Notes: a model not told the origin generated them from the sequence alone. A DNA stretch of 16,166 bases from Gammaproteobacteria bacterium (GCA_020445165.1 JAGRHE010000044.1:1-16166), one strand, 5' to 3'. Numbered from the stretch's first letter, positions 1 to 10,303 are shown. Numbers and translations are program-made.

Positions 1-102
1 AAGGTCCGAGCGGCAGTGAAGATCGGGCTGATGAACCTGACCTACAACATGCGACGCTTGGAATTCTTGCTCAGGCCGCAATCCGCCTGCTGCACGGGCT
101 GA
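1..102 (+). CDS. Transposase C-terminal fragment (IS5/IS1182-like), 5' end outside the window
   Basis: An open frame enters from the left edge and stops with TGA at 100-102, giving 33 residues. The stretch reading KIGLMNLTYNMRRLEFLL resembles the conserved C-terminal end of DDE transposases of the IS5/IS1182 type, where an 'IGLxNLxYNxxR' segment follows the catalytic Glu. The catalytic residues lie outside the window, so activity cannot be judged. The sequence after the stop, up to about 263, looks like the non-coding end of the same element, but I could not define a terminal inverted repeat with only one end visible. Family level is moderately sure; subgroup is a guess. Confidence 0.6.
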   Translation, partial: KVRAAVKIGLMNLTYNMRRLEFLLRPQSACCTG

Positions 103-1979
<1,877 letters not shown>

Positions 1980-2446
1980 GTCACTCGGAATTTCGGGGGC
2001 AGATTACTTGATTCGGCAGGCCAAGTTCGCGGTTCGACTCAGCCCATAGCGCGAGGGCAGCTTTGGGTCGATTCTGTTGAAAAACTCGGTCTCTCCGTGA
2101 CAAGCCATTCCGGGCCCTACAATTTCGTTAACGAGAGTTCCGTTAGACAGGATTTCGCCCAGATTTTTCCGTTCAACGCGACTCTCGTAAAGGTTCTGTT
2201 CTGTGAAATTCCATGGTTCGGAGTTTTTCAACAGAATCGGTCGAGTCCTGCCGGTCAGGCGATCGAAAAGCCGCCGTTCGGCAAGCTCTCCTGGCCTACG
2301 TCCGGTGACCGATCCATTGCGGCCGTAGCCAAGACGGACCCTGAACGACCGCTTTGGCCGACAAACAGTCGTTAGCTAAACTCAGCTCAAAACGTACCAG
2401 CAGTCACATTCCGGTCCAGCGGATCGAGCCAGCAACCGAACACCCA
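1980..2446. other. Gene-free spacer between convergent enolase and giant-protein genes
   Basis: These 467 bp separate two convergent genes. They hold a MITE-like inverted-repeat element (2069-2239) and then about 200 bp in which I see no gene. A 6-bp inverted repeat (AACGAC at 2344-2349, GTCGTT at 2368-2373) has an 18-nt loop and no T-run. No clear intrinsic terminator is visible for either gene. The small open frames here overlap the repeat arms and look non-coding. Confidence 0.5.
2069..2239. mobile_element. MITE-like element or decayed IS with perfect 19-bp terminal inverted repeats
   Basis: The left arm CGATTCTGTTGAAAAACTC (2069-2087) is the exact reverse complement of the right arm GAGTTTTTCAACAGAATCG (2221-2239). 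Pairing stops outside both arms. Inside, a second shorter inverted pair ACGAGAGT / ACTCTCGT makes the element partly nested-palindromic. The interior is AT-richer than the flanking genes and encodes no transposase. 'TTTTTCAACAGAATC' resembles ends of some IS5/IS1182-type elements, which is a recollection, not a search result. No clear target-site duplication is seen next to the arms. It could instead be a large bidirectional hairpin between the convergent genes. Confidence 0.6.
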
Positions 2447-5400
2447 TCACCCCCCAATCCCCCCATCCAGCGCAACAACGATACTGAGAAACAGGTTGTT
2501 GGCGAATGGCACGAAGCGGTCTTCTCCAGCGACAAGTACACCAAGCTGGCCCTCCTGCCATGCCAGCTTCAACGCGAAGGCGGTGTTCTCGAACCGGATG
2601 CGACCGAGCGGGACGCTGCCCATGGCCGGGGTCGGCACACGCAGTAGGGGCGCTTCGCCGTTGATGTCCTCGGTGCTGAGGACCGGTACCGGTAGCGACA
2701 GGCTGGGTAAGTCGACAGCGACGTCGTCCTCGTAGAAATTCATGCCGATCAGCGGCACCGTGTACGCGGGCGTCGCATTGTCGCTGGGCGGGATCGGCGT
2801 GAGTACGGTGGTCTCGGCGCCGTCACCATCGACATCGATGTCGAGACCATTGCGCAGGTAGATGCCCCGCCCCGACCTCAGGTCGATGGTCGGCACCGGG
2901 ATCTCAAACTGCTCGAGGTCGAACAGGGTCAGGCCGTTGAAAGCCACCAGATCGACCAGTTCGAGCACGTCTCCGCCACCGGCATGACTGCCATTGATCG
3001 ACAGCTGCTGAGTCGCGATCGGCAGCGCCTGTTTATTGTCGGTGCCGGGCAGGCGCACCGCGAGCTGCCAGTCGAGATCGAACGACCAGGCGACCAGCTG
3101 GCCGGCCGCGTTGAGCGTGAAGCGACCCGAAACCGTGGCATGCAGGTGCAGGCCGGCGATCTCGATCCCGGCCGGCAGCTGGGTTGGAGTCAGGCCGAGA
3201 CCGAAGTCGGCACGGCCGCTGATCTCGATACCTTCGTCGCGCAGCACCAGCGCACCGTCGATCCAGTTACGTCCCTGCCAGAACAGGCGGCCGGACGCGG
3301 CCATCAGCCAGTCGTTGCCCTGCGCCTCGATCCGACACGCACCTTCGACCTGCGCACCGTGCAGCGTGAAGCCACCCTCGCCCTGCAACGCGAGGCGCGG
3401 GACCGGCGGATTGAAGTCGAGCTGCCCGGCCAATGCCAGGCGGACCTGCTTGAGCGGCAGACCGGCCGGCGACCAGCTGGCGATGCGGCCATTGGCACCC
3501 GGCCCGGCGCCTAGTTCTGCCGCCAGCTCGATCACGCGTTCGGCAATGCGCACCGAGCCGGCCGCGAAGGCACGCTCGAACAAAGACAACGAACCGGCAC
3601 CCTGCAGTTGCAGTGCACGCCCCGGACCGATCTGGCCCTGGACATCGGCCTGCAGGCTCAGCAGGCGCTGCCCGCCGATGAAAAGCTCCGGCGTGAAGTC
3701 GAGGCTGCCTTCGACCAGCGCATGGGCATGACTGACATCGAACGCACCGGTGATCACAACCTGCTGCGCGAACAGCTGCAACTGGCCGTCGCCACGCAGT
3801 AAGAACTCGCGATCCGAGTTCAGGCGCAGCGTGACCGGATGCTGCCCGCTGCCGATCAGCACGCGTGCCAATGGCGGCTGGTTCTGGGCACCCGGCAGCA
3901 CCGTCCAGTCGGCGTAGACGCTGGCCTCGGCCGCGACATATGAATCGGCGCCCGCGCTGTGCCCGGCCAGTGAAACCCGGCCAGCCAGCTGTAGCGGCAA
4001 CGGCACCGATATGCCGGCGACAGCCAGCGAAAGCGGTGGCAGCCCGAGGCGCGACCTCAGCCCATAGCGCCCGTCGCCGGTGATCCAGCCGAGCATCTCG
4101 AACACCTGGCTGCCAGCGAGGCGCACGCGAGCGGCCAGTGTCACGGCAACCGCCGGCGCATCGGCCAACGCCTCGGCGATGTCGACCGCTGAGAACGCGG
4201 CCAGCGCGGCCGGCGGCTCACCGACCGGTCCGGTCAGCGTGCTGGCCAGCGCCGGCAGCGCGTCGGCGGGCACCTCGTGGCCGATGCCGAGCACCGGTTG
4301 CCAGCGCGCGTAAAGCTGCAGATTGTCGAAACGCGCGCCACTGTTCCACCAGCTGTCCAGGCCGATGTGGCCGTGGGTCAGTGCGTCCACCCTGTCGTCG
4401 ACATCACACCAGGCGATGCCGTCGACCCAGACGCGGATACGCGTGACCGACATTGGCAGCTTTTCACGGGCAGACAACAGACCGTCAATGTCGAGCGACA
4501 GCACCGGCCGGCGATCGGCCGGATTGTTTCGCAACGGCAACGCGGCGCTGCCGCCGGCACGGCTGACGGTCTCGATCCGGATGTCGTAACGCTTGTCGCG
4601 TTTGAAGCGTTGTTCGCTGCGGAACAGGGTCGTGACGCGGCCACCGTCGAGCTTATCCAGGCGCCATTCCTTCTGCTCCTCGGTCATGCGGAAGCGGTAG
4701 AAAGTGCGCTCGTCCTGGAAGTGGAACACCACGCCCAGGCCATCGTTGTCGGACGAACTGGCCGTAACCAGCAGACGTAGGTCGTCGATCTCGATCTGCT
4801 CGTAGATCAACATCGCTCCATAGCGGCCGGGCGAGTTGTCACCGACGTTGTTGTCCTGCAGCAGCTGGCCATCGACGACACGCCAATTGCCCTGACCGCG
4901 CTTGAGGCCGCGGTTGTAGCGCTGCCAGCCGGCCAGCGAGGTGCTGTTGAAGTCGTTCGCATAGACCGGTTCGAACGCGCCTCCGGACGGCGGTGGCGGT
5001 GCAGGCTCGCTGTTGTCGCCATAGTCCGCGGCAATCTCATCCGCCAGCGCGAGCATCAGGGTTGCGCTGGCTTCGAAGTGGAGGAAACGGCCTTCGAGCC
5101 GCAGCGTGCGCATCGACTCGGGCAGAACGTGCAGGATCTGACCAACGGCAAGTTGCGGCGGGTTGGCGATGATGTCCTCGACCCAGTCGATGCCAGCCGT
5201 GCTGCTGTTTGCGACGCGCTGCTGCAGTGTGTCCCACAGTGCGCGCATCTGCTGAAACAGCGCGATCACCGTGGTCACATCGACGCGCGCCGACAGGTTG
5301 CGACCGACAACGCTGTTGGCGGCCGGGAACAGCGCCTGGACCCGCGCCGGCACCGTGATGCGGCCACGCTGCAGCTGCGCATACATCAGCCCGGCGATCT

Positions 5401-8400
5401 GCCCGTTCGGATCGATCGGCAGCGAGGTGTCGGACAGGAAGCCGAGCAGTTCGAAGATCAACAGCGGGCCCGGCTTGGGGAACGGCCGGGCAAGGTCGAA
5501 ACCGATCTCGAAACCGGCCAGGCGCAGGTCGAGGCAATAGCGCTCGAAGAACGGCACCAGGTCGGCAAGGAACGGCACCGGGATGGTGCCGGCGATCGGC
5601 GCGATGGCGCGGTAGTCGGCGACATGACGCAGGCCCATCTCGTCGTTGCCGATCTCCAGGTCGTAGCTGTAGTCATAGTTGGTCGCCGGCAGCGGACCGA
5701 AGAACGGCGAGAAGGCATAGCGCTTGAGATCGGCGCGTACGATGCCCGGCACGTGCAGTTGCAGCCCGTCCCACTCCGGCCGGCAGCTGCCGGCTGCGGC
5801 CGGCAGGGGTGGCCGGTCGCTGCGCAGATCGATGTCGAACGCAACCAGTGGGATCACGAACTCGATCTCGCCGAGCGTGACCGGGATCAGGTCGAGCTTG
5901 AACTGCAGCTTGCTGTTCTGCGGCAAGCGCACACCGAAACCAAGTTCCTGCGAGGTATCGGCGTCGTCGACCAGCTGCGGCGACAGGATCAGCTCGCCGG
6001 CAAAGTCGATCTTGAGGCTGTTCTTGCTGTAGCCGTAACCGATCACCAGGCGGTCGAGATGCACGGCGCTGCCCGGGTAACGACCAACGTCGGGCAACGG
6101 GATCGGCGATGCACCGCCCTCGACCGCGAAATAGATCGCGTCGGCCGACAGGCCGAGCTTGAACACCAGATCGCCGAGCGGCGCCAGCGGGTCGTCCGGC
6201 GCAAAGCCGGTGATCGACGCACCGCCCTCGACCCGGATGTCGGACGGATCGTTGAACGGCAACATGAAGCGCACATCGCTGATCTCGAACTGCAACAGGC
6301 TGTCGACATGTAGCGAACCTAACACGACGTCGACCGCATCCTGGTAGACCTCGACGCCCTGCTGGTAGGTCGACTGGCTGCCGTCCACGCCGAGCCGACC
6401 GAGCATCTGGTGCACGGCGAGCACGGCCTGGTACAGGAACTTGCGCCCGGCCAGGTCGAACAGGCGCTTGCGGATCGCCGGGATCTCGCGGAACTCGACC
6501 TCGAACAGCGCATACGCATCACCATCGTTGTCGCGCAGGTCGTCGAGCCGTCGCAACGCATCGTCGAGCAGATCGTTCTCGTCCTCGATCAGCCCGTCGA
6601 GTTCGGACTCGATGTCGCCCTGCCAACGGTTTACGTAATCCCATTGACCCGCGGCATCGCGCAAACGATCGAGATCGCCACGACTGAGCGGCAGCTTGGG
6701 GATCGCAATCGGGATGCGCAAGCGGTCGAGGCCGAAGCTCAGGCCTTCGTGGGTCAACTCGAAACCAAGATCCGCAGTCTGGCCGGCGAATGAGAAGCTG
6801 GCTTCGATACCAAAGCCGAACGCGATCCCCTGGTCGGCCGGCTCCTCGCTGCCAATCGACAGGTGGATGCGCTGCAGTTCGGCGGCGACGTCAATGTCCA
6901 GGTCGATCTCGTTCGCGCCGCCGCTGTCGAGCAGCGTGCCGGCTGTACCAGTCGCGCTGGCCAGCATGTCGAACAGGTCGAGTTCCAGGCCTGCACGGTC
7001 GAACGTGCAATCGGTCGCGAACCAAGCATTGTCGGCGGCGAAGCCGACCGTCAGTGTGGCGCTGCCGCTCAGGTCGACCGAGCGCGCGACCTGCAGCAGG
7101 CGATCGAGCTGCTGCGTGATCAGGGGCGGTGCCGACGCCAGTGCGGTATCGGGCAAGATCGGACGCAGCACGAAGTCGCCGCCGAGCTGCAGGCTGCCTT
7201 CGAGCTCATCGCCGTCCGCGCCAAACGTGATCGCCACCTCGTTGATCGCGACCTGCAGCGGCGCTTCGGGTAGCACCAGACCGGGCAGTTGCAGTGAAAG
7301 CGACAATGCGTCCTCGACTTCGGCAACCAAGCGGCCGGTCGCATCACCATCGCTGTTGCCGATCTCGGCGACGAAACGCAGATGGATCAGGCCGGTCTCG
7401 TCGCCCGTCTCGATCGCGATCACGTCGGCCAGGCCGGCGGCCGCAAGCGGACCGATGCTCGCCAGGTCGGGCAGGCGCAGTGCGAACGCGAGGCCAAGCT
7501 CGCCACTGAAATCGCTGCCATCGACCACCAGCGCAATCTCGATCCTTGCATCCTCGACCTCGGGTCGGGCCGCCTGCGGTACAAAGCGCCACAGCTGGTC
7601 GACATCGTCGAGCGCCGCGTCGAGGGTGAACTGCAACTGGTCGCCGACCCACAGCGCGCGCAGCGTGAGCTCGGCATCGTCGGGCGGCAACGGTAACCAC
7701 GGCAAGCCGGTATCAAGCTGGATGCGGTCGCTGATGTCCCGCCACACGACGCTGCCGATCAGCTCCAGCATCTGCGGTGCGTAGTCGCCATCCGCATCTT
7801 CTGCGAACACGGCGACCAACTGCGCATCGTCGACCTGGCCATAGCCGTCGATCACGACCTGCGGCAGGCTGATGCGCAGGGCATCGTGACTGTCGAGATG
7901 TTCCAGCGCGATCTCCACGCCGCTCGTGCTTACCTGCAGGCCGGGCAGATCAAGCGTGATGTCGGCGCGCCCGTCGAGCGCGAACTCACCCTCGCTGGTG
8001 AAGCTGCCTTCGAGAACCAGGTTGGCCAGCTGCAGCGTGTAGCTGTCGTCACCCAGTGCGACCTCGATCGGCGGATCGGCCTGGGCGATGCGCAGATGGA
8101 AGCGGTAACCATCCCCGTCCGCCTCGCGGTAGCCGAGTTCGACGCGCACGATCCGGTCGAGCAGTGGCACGCGCAGGTAGCCAATGGCGAGGCTGCCGAT
8201 CGGCACGTTGCGTTCGATGACCAGGTCGAGCTGTTCGAATGCGAACGCCCAGCCGAACAGTTGGCCGAGCAGCTCGGTCTGCGCGGCATCGAACTTCGCA
8301 CCGTCGTGCACCACCGGCCAGGTGAGGGTTGCCGCGACCGATACGCCCTGGTTGCCGAGCGCGAGGTTTTCCAGGTCGGCGCGCAGACCGGGCAGATCCA

Positions 8401-9037
8401 TACCGGCGACCTGGAACGGGATGTCCCAGTAGACCTGCGCGCTGGCCGCGTGGAAGCCGCGGAAAGTACTGTCGAAGCCGAGCGCGACCAGGTCGTCGTC
8501 GACATCGTCTTCGTGCATGACCAGCCGGCACTGTTCCAGCCCGAGCAGCAGACCGGTGCCATCGATCGTGAACGGCGGCAGTGAGAAACTCTCCAACTCG
8601 GCATGGACCGCGAGGTCGGCAGCCACCGAGAACGCACCCTCGATCTCGAATGAGAAACCGTCCAGCGCGGTACCGTCTTCGGTCGGTACCGGCAACAGCA
8701 ATGGATTGTCGATCACCACGCGCAACGGGAAATGACGGATGGCGACGCGCAACGGCGCGCCCTCGAAGACCAGCTCGGCCAGGATCAGCGGCATCTCGTC
8801 GTCACTGGTGCGCACGATGCCGAGCGCGATCGCATCGAAGCCTGGCAGCGGCAGCAGCACGCTCTGCTTCACGCCGAGGATCAGCGTATAACTGAGCACC
8901 CCGTCTTCCTCGGACTCGAAGAACTGAGCCATCTCCAGATGGTCAAACACCGGGCCGAGGACCTGTTCCAGCAACGGCTGCAGCGGGCCGATAGCGACCG
9001 TGGTGAGCAGGCTGTCGATCGAGTTGAGCATAGTCAT
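2447..9037 (-). CDS. Giant beta-rich protein (2196 aa) with internal ConA-like domain, function unknown
   Basis: I do not recognise the family. The start is the ATG at 9037 (MTMLNSIDSLL), which overlaps the upstream gene's stop as ATGA. The frame is open further upstream, but that part is the shadow of the OmpA-like gene. Residues 1 to about 790 are acidic, strand-rich sequence with recurring LPGL/LPGF motifs. Residues about 796-916 are a charged, helical segment. Strand-rich sequence resumes to about 1345, where a Pro-rich hinge (PAPPPPSGG) precedes a jelly-roll domain at about 1353-1578. That domain starts with DFNSTSLAGWQRYN and GNWRVVDGQL and ends FDNLQLYARW, like ConA-like/LamG or thrombospondin C-terminal domains. 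The C-terminal 600 residues form repeated amphipathic strands, with DIDVDGDGAETT near residue 2067. There is no signal peptide, clear membrane segment or autotransporter barrel. It is probably translationally coupled to the OmpA-like gene. A structural, adhesive or exported role is inference. Confidence 0.85.
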   Translation of the reverse strand: MTMLNSIDSLLTTVAIGPLQPLLEQVLGPVFDHLEMAQFFESEEDGVLSYTLILGVKQSVLLPLPGFDAIALGIVRTSDDEMPLILAELVFEGAPLRVAIRHFPLRVVIDNPLLLPVPTEDGTALDGFSFEIEGAFSVAADLAVHAELESFSLPPFTIDGTGLLLGLEQCRLVMHEDDVDDDLVALGFDSTFRGFHAASAQVYWDIPFQVAGMDLPGLRADLENLALGNQGVSVAATLTWPVVHDGAKFDAAQTELLGQLFGWAFAFEQLDLVIERNVPIGSLAIGYLRVPLLDRIVRVELGYREADGDGYRFHLRIAQADPPIEVALGDDSYTLQLANLVLEGSFTSEGEFALDGRADITLDLPGLQVSTSGVEIALEHLDSHDALRISLPQVVIDGYGQVDDAQLVAVFAEDADGDYAPQMLELIGSVVWRDISDRIQLDTGLPWLPLPPDDAELTLRALWVGDQLQFTLDAALDDVDQLWRFVPQAARPEVEDARIEIALVVDGSDFSGELGLAFALRLPDLASIGPLAAAGLADVIAIETGDETGLIHLRFVAEIGNSDGDATGRLVAEVEDALSLSLQLPGLVLPEAPLQVAINEVAITFGADGDELEGSLQLGGDFVLRPILPDTALASAPPLITQQLDRLLQVARSVDLSGSATLTVGFAADNAWFATDCTFDRAGLELDLFDMLASATGTAGTLLDSGGANEIDLDIDVAAELQRIHLSIGSEEPADQGIAFGFGIEASFSFAGQTADLGFELTHEGLSFGLDRLRIPIAIPKLPLSRGDLDRLRDAAGQWDYVNRWQGDIESELDGLIEDENDLLDDALRRLDDLRDNDGDAYALFEVEFREIPAIRKRLFDLAGRKFLYQAVLAVHQMLGRLGVDGSQSTYQQGVEVYQDAVDVVLGSLHVDSLLQFEISDVRFMLPFNDPSDIRVEGGASITGFAPDDPLAPLGDLVFKLGLSADAIYFAVEGGASPIPLPDVGRYPGSAVHLDRLVIGYGYSKNSLKIDFAGELILSPQLVDDADTSQELGFGVRLPQNSKLQFKLDLIPVTLGEIEFVIPLVAFDIDLRSDRPPLPAAAGSCRPEWDGLQLHVPGIVRADLKRYAFSPFFGPLPATNYDYSYDLEIGNDEMGLRHVADYRAIAPIAGTIPVPFLADLVPFFERYCLDLRLAGFEIGFDLARPFPKPGPLLIFELLGFLSDTSLPIDPNGQIAGLMYAQLQRGRITVPARVQALFPAANSVVGRNLSARVDVTTVIALFQQMRALWDTLQQRVANSSTAGIDWVEDIIANPPQLAVGQILHVLPESMRTLRLEGRFLHFEASATLMLALADEIAADYGDNSEPAPPPPSGGAFEPVYANDFNSTSLAGWQRYNRGLKRGQGNWRVVDGQLLQDNNVGDNSPGRYGAMLIYEQIEIDDLRLLVTASSSDNDGLGVVFHFQDERTFYRFRMTEEQKEWRLDKLDGGRVTTLFRSEQRFKRDKRYDIRIETVSRAGGSAALPLRNNPADRRPVLSLDIDGLLSAREKLPMSVTRIRVWVDGIAWCDVDDRVDALTHGHIGLDSWWNSGARFDNLQLYARWQPVLGIGHEVPADALPALASTLTGPVGEPPAALAAFSAVDIAEALADAPAVAVTLAARVRLAGSQVFEMLGWITGDGRYGLRSRLGLPPLSLAVAGISVPLPLQLAGRVSLAGHSAGADSYVAAEASVYADWTVLPGAQNQPPLARVLIGSGQHPVTLRLNSDREFLLRGDGQLQLFAQQVVITGAFDVSHAHALVEGSLDFTPELFIGGQRLLSLQADVQGQIGPGRALQLQGAGSLSLFERAFAAGSVRIAERVIELAAELGAGPGANGRIASWSPAGLPLKQVRLALAGQLDFNPPVPRLALQGEGGFTLHGAQVEGACRIEAQGNDWLMAASGRLFWQGRNWIDGALVLRDEGIEISGRADFGLGLTPTQLPAGIEIAGLHLHATVSGRFTLNAAGQLVAWSFDLDWQLAVRLPGTDNKQALPIATQQLSINGSHAGGGDVLELVDLVAFNGLTLFDLEQFEIPVPTIDLRSGRGIYLRNGLDIDVDGDGAETTVLTPIPPSDNATPAYTVPLIGMNFYEDDVAVDLPSLSLPVPVLSTEDINGEAPLLRVPTPAMGSVPLGRIRFENTAFALKLAWQEGQLGVLVAGEDRFVPFANNLFLSIVVALDGGIGG

Positions 9038-10110
9038 GACGCCAGGTTCACTTGCACGAAGCCGATCGGGACAATGCCGGCCTCGACATCCGGCACCGCG
9101 ATGTTCTGTCCGACGCCGAGGATCACGGTCGGCGAGAAGAAGTGGCCGTTGTGCAGGATAAGCAGCGAGGCCTCGCCCTTGCCGAGGATACTCAGGCTGG
9201 CCGACAGGGTATTGAAGTTGAACGACTGCAGCTCGGCGAACGACAGGCGCAGGTCGGTCTGGAACTCCCCGCCCACCGAAACCAGGTCGACGCTGAAGCC
9301 GATGTTCTGCAGCAGCGCCGAGGTCTTCGGGTAATTGCCGGGCTTGTCGGGATGCAGCGTGCCGAGCGCCCGGCGCAGCAGCGGAAAGCGCTGCAGAAAC
9401 TTCGCTTTCTTCAGTTTTTCGAACAGTCCGATCGAGAAGCCGAGTTGTTCGAAGGTAAAGTTCTTTTCGATCTCTTCGCTCGGACTGCCCTCGCCACCAT
9501 CCGGCAGCATGGTCAGCTTGCCGGCACCGGCCTGCAGGAAGAAGCCGGCCCCGGCCGGACCGAAATCGATCTTCCATAGGGTACTGGTCGGGCCGGATGC
9601 CGCGTCCGGCGGCGCTGGCAGGTCGATGGTAAGCAGGTAGACGATCTCGACCCGGCGGTTGAGCGGATGATCCGCATCCGGCTGGGTCGGGACCGGCAGA
9701 TCCGATTCGCCCTTGGCGATCACCGCGAAGCCGGACGAGAAAATCTCATCCGGATCGATGCCGGCCGCCGTCACCCGGCCGAGCAGGTACTGGTGCACCG
9801 CCTGGGCGCGCTGCTGCGACAGCAGCAGGTTGTTCTGCGCGTCGCCGATGCTACTGGCGTAACCGACGATGCGCTTGACCCGGATATGCAGGTTGCGGTG
9901 GCCATGCTTTTCTACCAGGCGGTCGATCGCGGCTCGGTGGTCATCGGTAAGCAGCTCAGGCATGCCGTTGAAGGGCAGATCCTGCAGGATCGCCCGGTGA
10001 TGCTGCAGCAGGCGATTACCGAGGTTGACCTTGCGCTCGACTTCCAGGTCGATCTTTTCGACCTGCGCATCGCGCTGCTCGGCGACAGCGGCTTCGGTGG
10101 TGGCGGTCAC
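9034..10110 (-). CDS. OmpA-domain protein with C-terminal beta module (358 aa), no signal peptide
   Basis: The start is the GTG at 10110 because AAGGAGGGG lies just upstream (10125-10117), about 8 nt from core to start; the frame is open to an ATG at 10167, but no such site precedes that. Residues 1-45 are charged and probably helical, with no signal peptide or lipobox. Residues about 45-160 form an OmpA/MotB-type domain: GYASSIG at 83-89, LSQQRAQAV at 97-105, AKGESDLP at 132-139 and NRRVEI at 151-156. The usual Asp of the G-H-T-D motif is replaced (GYASS), while the Arg of LSxxRA is kept, so meso-DAP binding may be altered. Residues about 175-358 are strand-rich and unassigned, ending with an ILGVGQN motif (330-336) echoed at the N-terminus of the giant protein. 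The stop overlaps that gene's start by 4 bp. An anchoring or assembly partner role is inferred. Confidence 0.85.
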   Translation of the reverse strand: MTATTEAAVAEQRDAQVEKIDLEVERKVNLGNRLLQHHRAILQDLPFNGMPELLTDDHRAAIDRLVEKHGHRNLHIRVKRIVGYASSIGDAQNNLLLSQQRAQAVHQYLLGRVTAAGIDPDEIFSSGFAVIAKGESDLPVPTQPDADHPLNRRVEIVYLLTIDLPAPPDAASGPTSTLWKIDFGPAGAGFFLQAGAGKLTMLPDGGEGSPSEEIEKNFTFEQLGFSIGLFEKLKKAKFLQRFPLLRRALGTLHPDKPGNYPKTSALLQNIGFSVDLVSVGGEFQTDLRLSFAELQSFNFNTLSASLSILGKGEASLLILHNGHFFSPTVILGVGQNIAVPDVEAGIVPIGFVQVNLAS

Positions 10111-10116
10111 GCGCGT

Positions 10117-10125
10117 CCCCTCCTT
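10117..10125 (-). promoter_or_regulatory. Strong ribosome binding site deciding the OmpA-like gene start
   Basis: The minus strand reads AAGGAGGGG here, a near-perfect Shine-Dalgarno sequence, followed by ACGCGC and then GTG at 10110. It fixes the GTG rather than the ATG at 10167 as the start. The second gene of the operon has no comparable site, which fits translational coupling through the ATGA overlap. Confidence 0.8.
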
Positions 10126-10163
10126 GCTTTTTGTTATTGACAGAAGACTAGCGCAGGAAAGAC

Positions 10164-10178
10164 GCACAGGTTCTGTGC
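10164..10178. promoter_or_regulatory. Perfect 15-bp inverted repeat in divergent intergenic region (possible operator or leader hairpin)
   Basis: GCACAG-GTT-CTGTGC is a perfect 6-bp-arm palindrome with a 3-bp centre. It lies 54 bp upstream of the OmpA-like GTG and 126 bp upstream of the divergent exported-protein gene. It could bind a dimeric regulator or form a hairpin in the operon leader. No -10/-35 pair is clear around it. A second small palindrome, TGCTC-A-GAGCA, lies at 10255-10265. Confidence 0.35.
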
Positions 10179-10303
10179 CGCTTGTGTGTCAGGCATCAAA
10201 TTAACTGATGAGGCATCCGGCAAACCGCAGCACACGAAACAGGGCTGCTATCCTTGCTCAGAGCAGTCTGACCCATGATCACAGGCATGGAGAGAAGATT
10301 GAT

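Noticed and set aside
2038..2052. 15-bp match CTCAGCCCATAGCGC repeated at 4056-4070
   Set aside because: A single 15-bp match in 16 kb of biased sequence is not far from chance, and the flanks do not match.
2004..2231. 75-codon open frame on the minus strand running through the inverted-repeat element
   Set aside because: It starts in one repeat arm and reads through the other, has no ribosome binding site, and has no recognisable protein character; most likely non-coding.
5078..6313. 411-codon plus-strand open frame opposite the giant gene
   Set aside because: The product is Arg/Gln/Asp-rich without domains, and many similar long frames lie opposite the same GC-rich gene; antisense shadow.
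9038..9577. Upstream extension of the giant protein's frame by 180 codons
   Set aside because: This stretch is Arg-rich and low-complexity, as expected for a shadow of the OmpA-like gene in another frame. The ATGA overlap at 9034-9037 gives a natural start.
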